64,000 nt of DNA from NCBI RefSeq assembly GCF_025751575.1, contig NZ_JAOWLA010000012.1, positions 84,444-148,443 of the forward strand, given 5' to 3'. Below the pieces are notes generated by a model that was not told where the DNA came from, did not search any database, and saw nothing but the letters and a program-made list of their open reading frames with translations. Position numbers and translations under genes: made by a program. This DNA is from Albidovulum sediminicola. Its GTDB lineage: Bacteria > Pseudomonadota > Alphaproteobacteria > Rhodobacterales > Rhodobacteraceae. This document shows, in pieces, positions 26,234 to 34,428 of the stretch (positions within the stretch are counted from its first letter, which is position 1; the number at the start of each line of letters is the position of its first letter).

Positions 26234-26285
26234 CGGGCGGGGGCTCTGCCCCCGCACCCCCGGGATATTTGGGAAAAGAAGAGGA
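26234..26285. repeat. dispersed palindromic repeat, copy 1
   Basis: Contains GCGGGGGC-TCT-GCCCCCGC (hairpin), then ACCCCCGGGATATTT and an AAAAGAAGA tail. A near-identical element occurs at 59687-59736, also between two convergent genes. The hairpin arms differ between copies but stay complementary. This copy ends directly at the stop codon of the dehydrogenase gene. Probably a REP-like element acting as terminator or mRNA stabiliser. Confidence 0.75.
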
Positions 26286-27158
26286 TCAGCCGAGTTTTCT
26301 GAGCCGCGCGATGAGGCTTGACGTGTCCCAGCGCCCGCCATCCATCTTCTGCACGTCCTTGTAGAACTGATCGACCAGTGCGGTGACCGGAAGGCTCGCG
26401 CCGATCTCGTCCCCGGTTCTGAGGCAGATCCCGAGGTCCTTTCGCATCCAGTCCACCGCGAACCCGTAGTCGAACTTGCCGTCGGCCATGGTCTTGTGGC
26501 GGTTCGCCATCTGCCAGCTGCCAGCGGCGCCCTGGCTGATGACCTCGACCAGTTCGACGATGTCGAGCCCCGCCTTTTCGGCGAAGTGCAGACCCTCGGA
26601 AAGTCCCTGGACAAGACCCGCGATGCAGATCTGGTTGACCATCTTGGCAAGCTGCCCCGCACCGGTATCGCCAAGGCGGCGGCAGATGCGCGCATAGGCG
26701 GCAATCACGGGCTCGGCGCGGGCGTAGGCGTCTTCCGACCCGCCGCACATGACGGAAAGGACGCCGTTTTCGGCCCCTGCCTGCCCGCCCGAGACGGGCG
26801 CATCAACGTAGCCCAGCCCCAGCTCCGCCGCAGCGGCGGCCAGTTCGCGCGTGACCGCCGCCGAGACGGTGGTGTGATCGACAAAGACCGCCCCCTTGGC
26901 CATACCTGCGAAGGCGCCGGCCTCGCCCAGGCAGACGGAGCGCAGGTCGTCGTCATTGCCGACGCAGGCCATCACGAACTCAGCGCCCTTCGCCGCTTCG
27001 GCGGGGGTGGCGGCCGCGCTGCCGCCATGTTTTCCGACCCAGGCCGCGGCCTTTGCCGGGGTGCGGTTGTAGACCGTCACCGAATGCCCCTTGGCCTGGA
27101 GGTGCCCCGCCATCGGGAAACCCATCACTCCTAGCCCGAGAAATGCCACCTTCGCCAT
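26286..27158 (-). CDS. NAD(P)-dependent oxidoreductase of the 3-hydroxyisobutyrate dehydrogenase family
   Basis: A 290-residue beta-hydroxyacid dehydrogenase: N-terminal Rossmann motif GLGVMGFPMAGHL, the substrate motif DAPVSGGQAGAENG at about 120-133, and the catalytic Lys in GAGQLAKMVNQ. Family members reduce or oxidise 3-hydroxyisobutyrate, tartronate semialdehyde, succinic semialdehyde and similar compounds. No valine-degradation or glyoxylate genes are adjacent, so the substrate is open. ATG 27158 gives MAKVAFLGLGVMG. It is divergent from the penicillin-acylase-family gene. Confidence 0.85.
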   Translation of the reverse strand: MAKVAFLGLGVMGFPMAGHLQAKGHSVTVYNRTPAKAAAWVGKHGGSAAATPAEAAKGAEFVMACVGNDDDLRSVCLGEAGAFAGMAKGAVFVDHTTVSAAVTRELAAAAAELGLGYVDAPVSGGQAGAENGVLSVMCGGSEDAYARAEPVIAAYARICRRLGDTGAGQLAKMVNQICIAGLVQGLSEGLHFAEKAGLDIVELVEVISQGAAGSWQMANRHKTMADGKFDYGFAVDWMRKDLGICLRTGDEIGASLPVTALVDQFYKDVQKMDGGRWDTSSLIARLRKLG

Positions 27159-27247
27159 TGCCGTCTCCTCTGGTCATTGCGGTCGGGACCGTTCTGCCCT
27201 AGTTAACCGCCCTGCCCCGTTCGTCAACCGCGCTATCGCAGGTCCAG

Positions 27248-29710
27248 ATGTATACCGCCTTCAGTTGGCTCTTGCGTATCGTCGTTCTGGCTGTTGCCCT
27301 GGTGGTGGCGGGCGCCTCGCTGGCCTATTACTTCGCCAGCCGCTCCTTGCCCGACTATGACGCGAGTTTCGCGCTCGCGGGCCTCGACGGCGAAGTGGAG
27401 ATCGTGCGCGACACCGCCGACGTGCCGCATATCTTCGCGACCAGCGACCGCGACACCTTCTTTGCGCTGGGCTTTGCGCATGCGCAGGACCGGCTCTGGC
27501 AGATGACGCTGCTTCGCCGTACCGTCCAGGGCCGCCTGTCGGAGATCTTCGGCGAGCGGACGCTGGTGGTGGACGAGCTGATGCGGCGGCTCGACCTTTA
27601 CGGGATCGCAACGCGGTCGGTCAGCGTTCAGGACCCGGCGACGCTTTCTGCGCTTCAGGCCTATGCCGAGGGCGTCAATGCCTGGATCGGCGAGGTCAAT
27701 GCCGATGCGAAGGGCCGCGGCGCACCGGAGTTCTTCCTGTTCTCGAACGAGATCGCCTATTGGCAGCCTGCCGATTCCATCGCGATCCTGAAGCTGATGG
27801 CGCTTCAGGTCTCGGGTCATCTGGAGCGCGAGGTTCTGACCGCGCGGCTGTCGCTTCTGTCCGATGATTGGGTGAAGGATCTTCTGCCCGAAGTTCCGGG
27901 GCCGGGCACCGCCGCCCTGCCCCCTTTCGCAAGCCTTTTTCCGACCGTGCCGCGATCCTACGCCGCGCTGAACATTGGTCCCCAAGATCCGCTTTCGCCG
28001 TTCCGGCGCGGGGCTTTCGCAGGGGCGTCAAACGCCTGGGCCGCCGCGGCCGAACGCGCGGCGGCGGGCGCCCCACTTCTGGCCAACGACCCGCACCTGC
28101 CGTTTTCTGCGCCCACGGTCTGGTATCTCGCCCATATGGAGCTTGAGACCGGCGGCGTCATCGGGGGCACGATCCCCGGCATCCCCGCGATCCTGACGGG
28201 GCGCAATGACCGGCTGGGCTGGGGCATCACCTCCGCTTATCTCGACGACCAGGATGTGCATATCGAGGAGCTGAACCCCGGCGATCCGGAACGCTACCGC
28301 ACAGCGGACGGTTGGAAACCCTTCGAGACCAAGAAGGCGATCATCACGATCAAGGACGCGCCACCGGTGACCGTTACCCTGCGCTGGACCGACAACGGGC
28401 CGGTGCTGCCGGGGTCGCATTACGACCTGGGCTCGGTCACGCCGCAGGGCTATGTGGCTTCGCTGTCCTGGACCGCGCTCGACCCGGCAGACCGGTCCAT
28501 CGGCGCGGCGATCGACATCATGCGCGCGCGAACCGTGGAACAGGCGATGGCGGCGGGTGAGAACTACGTCGCACCGGCGCGGAACCTTGTCCTTGCCGGG
28601 CCTGATGGCGTCGGCATGGTGATGATCGGCAAGGTGCCCCGGCGTGACGCGGCGCATCAGACCAAGGGGCGCATGCCCTCGCCCGGCTGGATCGCGGAGA
28701 ACCGCTGGCAGGGCTACTTTCCCTATTCCGACAACCCGCGCTTCCAGAACCCGGAGGGCGGCATCGTCGGCAATACCAACAACAAGACCATCGACCGGCC
28801 GTTCCCGGAAAACGTCAGCGATTACTGGGGCGACAGCCAAAGGGTGCAACGCTGGACCCGGCTGATGCAGGAACGTGAGGTCCATAGCCGCGAAAGCTTC
28901 ATGGCAGCCCAGCTTGACACAACCTCTCCGGCGGCGCGCGCGCTTCTGCCGCTGGTCGCCGCGAACCTGTGGTTCACGGGCGAGGCCGCGCCGGAGGGCA
29001 CACAGGACCGGATGCGGCAGCGCGCGCTCGACCTTCTCGCGAACTGGGACGGAGAGATGAGCGAGCATCTGCCCGAGCCGCTGATCTACGCCGCCTGGAT
29101 GCGGGCGCTCCAGTTCCGGCTGATCCGGGATGAGCTTGGCCCCCTGGCCGAGGAATTCAACCATCTTGAGCCGCTGTTCATCGAGCGGGTGTTCCGCGAC
29201 GTGGACGGCGCCGGGCGCTGGTGCGATGTGCTGCGCTCCGCCCCCGTGGAAAGCTGCGACGAGATCGCGCGCCTGGCGCTGGACGACGCGCTGGTGACAC
29301 TGTCCGCCCGTTTCGGCAGCAATGTCGAAAGCTGGCGCTGGGGCGAGGCGCATCAGGCGACCCATGACCATTCGGTGCTGGGAAAGATGCCGGTGCTCAA
29401 ATGGTTCGTGAACATCCGCCAGTCGACCTCGGGCGGCGACAACACGCTGTTGCGCGGCAAGACCGCCGGGACGGAACCGGAGCCCTTCCTGAACGTGCAT
29501 GGCGCGGGCTATCGCGGCGTTTACGACTTCGCCGACCCGGACAGCTCGGTCTTCATCCTGTCGACGGGGCAGTCGGGGCACCCGCTCAGCCGGCACTACG
29601 ACGACCTGTCAGAGCTTTGGCGGCGGGGCGAATACATCCCGATGTCCCTGGACCCGGATCTGGCGCGTGCGGCGGCCACCGGGATCACGCGGCTCTCTCC
29701 GGCCCCGTGA
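27248..29710 (+). CDS. penicillin acylase family (Ntn-hydrolase) protein
   Basis: An 820-residue precursor with an N-terminal membrane anchor or signal (residues about 5-28, LRIVVLAVALVVAGASL), an alpha chain starting VEIVRDTADVPHIFA, and GFAHAQDRLWQM, a family landmark. The predicted autocatalytic cleavage and catalytic residue is Ser261 in FAGASNAWA, after which the beta chain runs on (LLANDPHLPF, NDRLGWG, NLVLAGPDGVG). These enzymes hydrolyse amide bonds of beta-lactams, N-acyl-homoserine lactones or other acyl amides in the periplasm. The substrate here is unknown; AHL acylase is one possibility. The ABM-fold gene lies downstream. Confidence 0.88.
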   Translation: MYTAFSWLLRIVVLAVALVVAGASLAYYFASRSLPDYDASFALAGLDGEVEIVRDTADVPHIFATSDRDTFFALGFAHAQDRLWQMTLLRRTVQGRLSEIFGERTLVVDELMRRLDLYGIATRSVSVQDPATLSALQAYAEGVNAWIGEVNADAKGRGAPEFFLFSNEIAYWQPADSIAILKLMALQVSGHLEREVLTARLSLLSDDWVKDLLPEVPGPGTAALPPFASLFPTVPRSYAALNIGPQDPLSPFRRGAFAGASNAWAAAAERAAAGAPLLANDPHLPFSAPTVWYLAHMELETGGVIGGTIPGIPAILTGRNDRLGWGITSAYLDDQDVHIEELNPGDPERYRTADGWKPFETKKAIITIKDAPPVTVTLRWTDNGPVLPGSHYDLGSVTPQGYVASLSWTALDPADRSIGAAIDIMRARTVEQAMAAGENYVAPARNLVLAGPDGVGMVMIGKVPRRDAAHQTKGRMPSPGWIAENRWQGYFPYSDNPRFQNPEGGIVGNTNNKTIDRPFPENVSDYWGDSQRVQRWTRLMQEREVHSRESFMAAQLDTTSPAARALLPLVAANLWFTGEAAPEGTQDRMRQRALDLLANWDGEMSEHLPEPLIYAAWMRALQFRLIRDELGPLAEEFNHLEPLFIERVFRDVDGAGRWCDVLRSAPVESCDEIARLALDDALVTLSARFGSNVESWRWGEAHQATHDHSVLGKMPVLKWFVNIRQSTSGGDNTLLRGKTAGTEPEPFLNVHGAGYRGVYDFADPDSSVFILSTGQSGHPLSRHYDDLSELWRRGEYIPMSLDPDLARAAATGITRLSPAP

Positions 29711-29829
29711 GGCACGCCTGACGGACCCCGGCGCACGTTTTTCGTGGAAATGACGCGCGATCTCTCGCAAGAAGGGTTCCAGGGGCATCCGCTCCCCCGT
29801 GAAAGCCCCGAAACAAAGGCCGCGCCCCC

Positions 29830-30111
29830 TTGTCCCAGGTGATCCTGACCGGCTTCCTGATCTGCCGCTCGCTGGAAGAGGCCGACCGCGTGTCGCACCT
29901 GCTGTCGGACCACATCCGCCTGACGCGGGCCGAGGCGGGTTGCCTCAGCTTCGAGGTCTTCCGCTCCATGGCCGATCCGCTGCGCTTCGCGGTGCGGGAG
30001 GTGTTTCGCGACCGTGCGGCCTTTGCGGCGCATCAGGACAGGGCTGCAGCTTCGGTCTGGGGGCGGGCGACACGCGGCATTCCGCGCGACTATCGGATTG
30101 AGGGCGCCTGA
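29830..30111 (+). CDS. antibiotic-biosynthesis-monooxygenase (ABM) fold protein
   Basis: A 93-residue ferredoxin-like-fold protein with the ABM pattern: an early strand VILTGFLIC, a helix HLLSDHIRLTRAEAGC, the second strand LSFEVFRS, then REVFRDRAAFAAHQ. Such small dimeric proteins act as cofactor-free quinol or similar monooxygenases, or have unknown roles. The annotated start is TTG 29830; GTG 29839, three codons later, is an alternative. It ends three bases before the convergent lytic transglycosylase. Confidence 0.75.
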   Translation: MSQVILTGFLICRSLEEADRVSHLLSDHIRLTRAEAGCLSFEVFRSMADPLRFAVREVFRDRAAFAAHQDRAAASVWGRATRGIPRDYRIEGA

Positions 30112-30114
30112 GGC

Positions 30115-30714
30115 TCAGCTGCCGAGGATCGCCTTCACATAGCCTTGGGTCTCGGCGTAGGGCGGCACCCCACCGTGGCGTGCAACCGCCTCCGGCCCGG
30201 CGTTGTAAGCCGCCAGCGCCAGACGCCAGTCGCCAAAGCGGTCGTACATCATCCGAAGATAGCGCGCGCCCCCGTCCAGGTTCTGCTTGGGGTCCGTGGC
30301 ATCGACGCCAAGCCGCCGCGCGGTCGCGGGCATGAGCTGGGCCAGACCCTGCGCGCCCTTGTGCGACACGGCCGACGGGTTCCAGCCGGACTCCCGTTGC
30401 ACCAGCCGCAGGAACAGGTCCTGCGGAACGCCGTGCCGGTCTGCCGCAGCCTTCGCGGTGTCAAGGTAAAGCCCGCGGTAGCGCCCCGAATAGCTTGGGA
30501 TGGAAACCGAATTGGGCGCGATCGCCGTCGGAAGCACCTTGGCCGAAGCGGCATATTGCGTCGCCAGCCGGGTGTCGAGCAATGCCGCCTGCTGCTTGAA
30601 AAGTGCGCTCCGCGAGCCCGACTTGGTGGTGGTGAAGACAAGTCCTTCTGCCGCGACTGAAAGCGGCAGCACGATCATGACCACCGCAGAAGCCCAAGCC
30701 ACTACCCGACGCAT
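30115..30714 (-). CDS. lytic transglycosylase (SLT domain) protein
   Basis: A 199-residue periplasmic muramidase-like enzyme. From ATG 30714 the product starts with a signal peptide ([22 protein letters not shown]). The C-terminal SLT/goose-lysozyme domain has the catalytic Glu in [13 protein letters not shown], followed by [17 protein letters not shown] and the second motif [19 protein letters not shown]. The linker between is short. It cleaves the glycan strands of peptidoglycan. Last in a leftward row of genes with the LuxR-type membrane regulator 40 bases upstream. Confidence 0.9.
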   Translation of the reverse strand: MRRVVAWASAVVMIVLPLSVAAEGLVFTTTKSGSRSALFKQQAALLDTRLATQYAASAKVLPTAIAPNSVSIPSYSGRYRGLYLDTAKAAADRHGVPQDLFLRLVQRESGWNPSAVSHKGAQGLAQLMPATARRLGVDATDPKQNLDGGARYLRMMYDRFGDWRLALAAYNAGPEAVARHGGVPPYAETQGYVKAILGS

Positions 30715-30754
30715 GGATCCCTCATCCCGCAAACTGCGCGCGACTATACAGATT

Positions 30755-31327
30755 TTAACCGTCCGTTCCAGATTTTTGCACCGGGTGGCGCGCGGCATCT
30801 TCGCGCGGCCCGACCTTGGCAGAAAGCGCGCCGTTCATCAGATCCTCGATCAGCAGGCTGGCAAGTTGCGACCGCCCCGTCACCCCCGCCTTGCGGTAGA
30901 TGGCGTTCAGGTGGGCCTTGACCGTCGCCTCGGCCGAGCCGCGCATTTGCGCGACCTCGGCAATGGAATAGCCCTTGATCGTGAAGGCAGCGACATCGGC
31001 TTCGGACACGGTCAGGCCCCAGTCCTCGAAATACTGCTCCATCAGGTCGTGCAGCGCGCCCGAAGCCGCGGACAGCGCGCGCTCTGCATGGGCCTGCCGG
31101 CGTAAAAGGCCGGCGAGGAAGATGCCCTCGACCGCCGCGCCCGCCAAGAGCGCGAGGTTCGCCGTCAGTTCGAGCGAGGAGTGCAGCAGGCTGAAGTCGG
31201 GCTGCCGGTACTCCATGAAGTCGTGCGCGATATCGATCAGGAAAAAGACCGCGCAGAACCCCTGCAAGACGATCAGCACGACAAGCGCCGCGCTGATCGT
31301 GCTGGTCTTGGCCGTGAAGCTTGGCAT
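30755..31327 (-). CDS. membrane-anchored LuxR-type HTH regulator
   Basis: A 190-residue protein with two N-terminal transmembrane helices (about 12-33, [19 protein letters not shown], and about 53-72, [20 protein letters not shown]), a helical linker, and a C-terminal GerE/LuxR HTH (about 108-165, [22 protein letters not shown] ... [17 protein letters not shown]). There is no receiver or autoinducer domain. It is probably a one-component regulator bound to the inner membrane. It follows the cytochrome b gene by 16 bases, so it may respond to the redox state or to that cytochrome. Targets unknown. Confidence 0.85.
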   Translation of the reverse strand: MPSFTAKTSTISAALVVLIVLQGFCAVFFLIDIAHDFMEYRQPDFSLLHSSLELTANLALLAGAAVEGIFLAGLLRRQAHAERALSAASGALHDLMEQYFEDWGLTVSEADVAAFTIKGYSIAEVAQMRGSAEATVKAHLNAIYRKAGVTGRSQLASLLIEDLMNGALSAKVGPREDAARHPVQKSGTDG

Positions 31328-31343
31328 TCCCGCTCCCGCCCCG

Positions 31344-31862
31344 TCAGGGCATTTCCTTGTACCCGGTCACCATTGACTTCGGCAGGTTGATCCCGAGCCT
31401 GCGGCTTTCATAGACCGCCCCGGCGATATGGGCCAGGACCGAGACCTCGGCCCAGGTCACCAGGATCTCATGCGCCTCTTCGACCCAGCCGATGCCGAAG
31501 AAGGTGTCCGTCGTCATCATGTATCCAGTGACGCAGATCGCGATGAGCGACAAGAGCAGGTTGTAGATCATCCAGGCGCCCAGCGGGGAATGGCCGACAT
31601 GGGGATGATTGCGCCCCGCCGCCATGTCCGAAAGCTGCGCCACCGCCGCCTCGACCGAGGGCGGGAAATCCGCAAATCGCGCGTGTCGTGTGCCAGTCAA
31701 CCCCCAAAGGATGCGCAGGCAGACGAGGAAGAAGATCGCGTAGCCAATCCATTCGTGCAGCTTGCCTTCGGCATCGGTAAGCAGCGCGTTCGCGGCGAAC
31801 CCGACCGCGACCGTCCAGTGAAAGGCCCGCACCACCGGGTCCCAGACCTTGACCTTGGTCAT
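31344..31862 (-). CDS. di-haem cytochrome b (b561/Ni-Fe hydrogenase b-type domain)
   Basis: A 172-residue inner-membrane protein with four hydrophobic helices. Candidate haem-ligating histidines are in VVRAFHWTVAVG (helix 1), KLHEWIGYAIFF (helix 2), WVEEAHEILV and VLAHIAGAV (late helices). The WDPVVRAFHW start is typical of cytochrome b561-type electron carriers. ATG 31862 was chosen over an upstream start at 31877. It lies between the PepSY gene (60 bases upstream) and the membrane HTH gene, a set that recurs for small membrane electron-transfer modules. Its electron donor and acceptor are unknown. Confidence 0.85.
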   Translation of the reverse strand: MTKVKVWDPVVRAFHWTVAVGFAANALLTDAEGKLHEWIGYAIFFLVCLRILWGLTGTRHARFADFPPSVEAAVAQLSDMAAGRNHPHVGHSPLGAWMIYNLLLSLIAICVTGYMMTTDTFFGIGWVEEAHEILVTWAEVSVLAHIAGAVYESRRLGINLPKSMVTGYKEMP

Positions 31863-31922
31863 TCCATCTCTCCCCAATTGACGGGAAAGGGCGCCGCGAT
31901 CCGGCGGCGCCCCGTTCCGGGA

Positions 31923-32171
31923 TCAGCTGTCGCTTTTCGACTTCACGATTTCGAGCGCGTCATTGAGGTAAAGTTCGACCTTCTTGCCGTCCTTCATCGC
32001 GTAGACTTCGTAGTAGCCGTCCTCCGTATCGATCCGGCGGACTTCGTAGCCCTCGGCCGTCAACTGCTCGGTGATCTGGGTCTGCGTGGCCGCGTCGATC
32101 TTCTCGGAGGCGTGGGCGGGAACCGCGATGCTGGTGGCGGCAAGCAGGGCTGCGGCGATGATGGTCTTCAT
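31923..32171 (-). CDS. PepSY-domain periplasmic protein
   Basis: An 82-residue exported protein: signal peptide [21 protein letters not shown], then one PepSY-type domain with [20 protein letters not shown] and [16 protein letters not shown]. PepSY modules are often encoded next to cytochrome b genes or signalling proteins and may modulate a partner at the membrane. First gene of the leftward PepSY / cytochrome b / membrane-HTH group. The ATG at 32171 has GGAGATACCC upstream. The long open frame beyond it runs into the ssb control region and is not coding. Confidence 0.85.
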   Translation of the reverse strand: MKTIIAAALLAATSIAVPAHASEKIDAATQTQITEQLTAEGYEVRRIDTEDGYYEVYAMKDGKKVELYLNDALEIVKSKSDS

Positions 32172-32375
32172 GGGTATCTCCTTGGATGCGGCGCAGCGAC
32201 CTGCCGCGCTCTGCCGCCGATTTGCCCGACGCCGGCGCCGCCCGAAATTGGACCGGAGGTGTAGACGGCACCCAATCGCGCCTCTACAACCCGGGTTTGA
32301 CAGCGGGATCGCGCCGATCTTCGGCGCCTTTACGCTTTCTCTGCCGGGCTGGGCTGAATATACCGTCGGGGAACC

Positions 32376-32403
32376 AGAATCTTTCTGGCAACAAGAATCT
32401 TTC
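32376..32403. repeat. 10-base direct repeat in the ssb leader
   Basis: AGAATCTTTC occurs at 32376-32385 and again at 32394-32403, immediately before the ssb ribosome site, an 18-base period. It may be a regulator site or a slipped duplication. No alphaproteobacterial LexA box (GAAC-N7-GAAC) was seen. Confidence 0.35.
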
Positions 32404-32415
32404 GGAGGACGTTTC

Positions 32416-32892
32416 ATGGCGGGGTCAGTCAACAAGGTCATTCTCATCGGGAATCTCGGGCGCGACCCAGAGGTGCGTTCCTTCCCGAACGGCGGCCGCG
32501 TCTGCAACCTGCGCATCGCCACCTCCGAAACCTGGCGCGACCGCAACACGGGCGAGCGCAAGGAGCGGACCGAATGGCATTCGGTCGCCATCTTCAACGA
32601 GAACCTCGCCAAGATCGCGGAGCAGTACCTGCGCAAGGGCTCGAAGGTCTATCTGGAAGGGCAGCTGGAGACCCGCAAATGGCAGGACCAGTCCGGGCAG
32701 GAGCGCTACACGACCGAGGTCGTCCTGCGCCCGTTCCGCGGCGAGCTGACGCTGCTTGACGGCCGTGACGGCGGCGGTAGCGGTGGTGGCGGCCAAGGCG
32801 GCGGCTACGGGGACGGCGGCTACGGCGGCGGATCGGGTGGCGGCGCCGGTGGTGGCGGACGGTCCGACCTGGACGACGAAATCCCGTTCTGA
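32416..32892 (+). CDS. ssb: single-stranded DNA-binding protein
   Basis: A 158-residue protein with an OB fold (residues 1-112: [49 protein letters not shown]), a Gly-rich flexible linker (about 117-150), and the conserved acidic tip DLDDEIPF that recruits repair and replication partners. A tetramer coating ssDNA. GGAGG lies eight bases before ATG 32416. A strong terminator follows, so it is monocistronic. The adjacent uvrA often seen elsewhere is absent here. Confidence 0.97.
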   Translation: MAGSVNKVILIGNLGRDPEVRSFPNGGRVCNLRIATSETWRDRNTGERKERTEWHSVAIFNENLAKIAEQYLRKGSKVYLEGQLETRKWQDQSGQERYTTEVVLRPFRGELTLLDGRDGGGSGGGGQGGGYGDGGYGGGSGGGAGGGGRSDLDDEIPF

Positions 32893-32947
32893 GCGGCGGC
32901 CTGCCCCGGAAGGGGATCCTGGCGCTGATCACCTGACCTGGATCATG

Positions 32948-32977
32948 GCGCGCCCCCGACGGGGCGCGCTATTCTTT
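32948..32977 (+). terminator. Rho-independent terminator of ssb
   Basis: GCGCGCCCC (32948-32956) pairs with GGGGCGCGC (32961-32969) around a four-base loop, followed by TATTCTTTC. Confidence 0.75.
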
Positions 32978-33009
32978 CATCCGATCAGAAGACAGCAAAG
33001 GGGGCTGAG

Positions 33010-33312
33010 ATGACGACCAATAAGAAGGCACAAACGATGCCGGGCCTTCCGGCCGCATGGTTTTCCATGGATGCTGTCGAGAAGCTTGGCGATATCGGGG
33101 CTGAGTTCATGGGCTTTCTGGCCGCGCGCATCCAGGAGGATGTCAAGACGCAGCATGCGCTGCTTCATTGCAAGGACCCAGTCGAGTTACGCAAGGTCCA
33201 GGAAGAGTTCCTGCAAACCGCGGTTGATCAGTATTCGGCACAGGCAGGCCGGATGACCGAACTGACCAACGCCTTCCTCGCCTCGATGATGTTGCCGCCG
33301 GTCGACGACTAG
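33010..33312 (+). CDS. phasin family protein
   Basis: A 100-residue helical protein without cysteines apart from one in LHCKDP. The segment FLAARIQEDVKTQHALLHCKDPVELRKVQEEFLQ matches the phasin pattern (amphipathic helices with the C-x-DP-x-E-x-x-x-x-Q turn). Phasins coat polyhydroxyalkanoate granules; shorter relatives also act with other partners, so granule binding is inferred. The start ATG 33010 follows GGGGCTGAG. Gene order does not link it to PHA synthase here, but a 3-hydroxybutyrate dehydrogenase lies at 11.6 kb. Confidence 0.82.
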   Translation: MTTNKKAQTMPGLPAAWFSMDAVEKLGDIGAEFMGFLAARIQEDVKTQHALLHCKDPVELRKVQEEFLQTAVDQYSAQAGRMTELTNAFLASMMLPPVDD

Positions 33313-33315
33313 CCC

Positions 33316-34425
33316 TCAGCGCCCGGCCAGCGCGTCCTCCAGCAGGCGCCGCACGATACCGGTATCGATGTCGGTGGCGACAAAGGACTCCCCGATGCCG
33401 CGGGCGAGGATGAAGCGGAGTTTGCCGTCGATGACCTTCTTGTCCTGCGCCATCAGGGCAAGAAGGCCCTCCGCCCCCGGTAGATCGCCCGGAATGTCGG
33501 CAAGATCGCATTTCATGCCCATGGCCTTCAGATGCGCCCGCACACGGCTCGGCGCCTCTTGCGAACATAGCCCCAGGCGCTGCGACAGTTCGAAGGCCAG
33601 CGCGCAGCCGATGGCGACGCCCTCCCCGTGCAAGAGGCGGTCGGAATAGCCGGTCGCAGATTCAAGCGCGTGGCAGAAGGTATGACCAAGGTTCAGCAGC
33701 GCACGGTCGCCCTCCTCGGTTTCGTCGCGCTCGACGATGCGGGCCTTCATCTCGACCGAGCGGCGCACGGCGTATTGGCGGGCCCCGGCGTCGCCTGCGG
33801 CCATGGCGGGGGCGTTCTGCTCAAGCCAATCGAAGAACGCGGCGTCCCCCAGAAGGCCGTATTTCACGACCTCGCCATATCCCGCCAGGAAATCGCGGGC
33901 GGGGAGCGTGTCCAGCACATCGATATCGGCCAAGACCAGCGCGGGCTGGTGGAACGCGCCGATCAGGTTCTTGCCGTGGACGGAGTTGATGCCGGTCTTG
34001 CCGCCGACCGAACTGTCCACCTGCGAAAGCAGCGTTGTCGGGATCTGCACGAAGCGCACGCCTCGGCGCAGAACGGCGGCCGCGAAGCCCGCGAGGTCCC
34101 CGATCACGCCGCCGCCGAACGCGATGACGATGTCGCGGCGTTCGACCTTTTCGGCCAGAAGCCAGTCCACCGCGCGGGAAAACTGCGGCCAGCCCTTGGT
34201 GGATTCCCCGGCTGGCAGGGCAAGCGACGTCATCTCGATATCGCCCAACCCCGCGCGCAGGCTTTCAAGGTGCAGTCCGGACACGGTTTCATCGGTCAAG
34301 ACCGCGACCCGGCGGCGCTTGAGAAGCGGCGCGATCTCCTGCCCCGCGCGCGCGATCAGGCCGGGTCCGATCCTCACGTCATAGGCCCGCGCGCCCAGAT
34401 CCACCCTCACGCTGTCAAACGTCAT
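33316..34425 (-). CDS. aroB: 3-dehydroquinate synthase
   Basis: Second enzyme of the shikimate pathway; converts DAHP to 3-dehydroquinate using NAD+ and a divalent metal. The 369-residue product has the GGGVIGDLAGFAAAVLRRGVRFVQIPTTLLSQVDSSVGGKTGIN core in pieces, including the NAD motif GGGVIGD. The metal ligands lie in AGYGEVVKYG (Glu), LNLGHTFCHALE (His) and LLHGEGVAIG (His). It starts three bases after the aroK stop, so the two form an operon, as is typical of proteobacteria. Confidence 0.96.
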   Translation of the reverse strand: MTFDSVRVDLGARAYDVRIGPGLIARAGQEIAPLLKRRRVAVLTDETVSGLHLESLRAGLGDIEMTSLALPAGESTKGWPQFSRAVDWLLAEKVERRDIVIAFGGGVIGDLAGFAAAVLRRGVRFVQIPTTLLSQVDSSVGGKTGINSVHGKNLIGAFHQPALVLADIDVLDTLPARDFLAGYGEVVKYGLLGDAAFFDWLEQNAPAMAAGDAGARQYAVRRSVEMKARIVERDETEEGDRALLNLGHTFCHALESATGYSDRLLHGEGVAIGCALAFELSQRLGLCSQEAPSRVRAHLKAMGMKCDLADIPGDLPGAEGLLALMAQDKKVIDGKLRFILARGIGESFVATDIDTGIVRRLLEDALAGR

Positions 34426-34428
34426 CTT

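Noticed and set aside
28028..29596. Long minus-strand open frame opposite the penicillin acylase gene
   Set aside because: Same effect of codon bias on the complementary strand; residues are low in complexity and no family pattern appears.
32172..32415. Possible SOS (LexA) box upstream of ssb
   Set aside because: No GAAC-N7-GAAC or GTTC-N7-GTTC was found in the gap.
32760..32870. Gly-rich repeats in ssb as a CRISPR-like or tandem DNA repeat
   Set aside because: They are GGC/GGT codons of the normal SSB linker, with no regular spacer structure.
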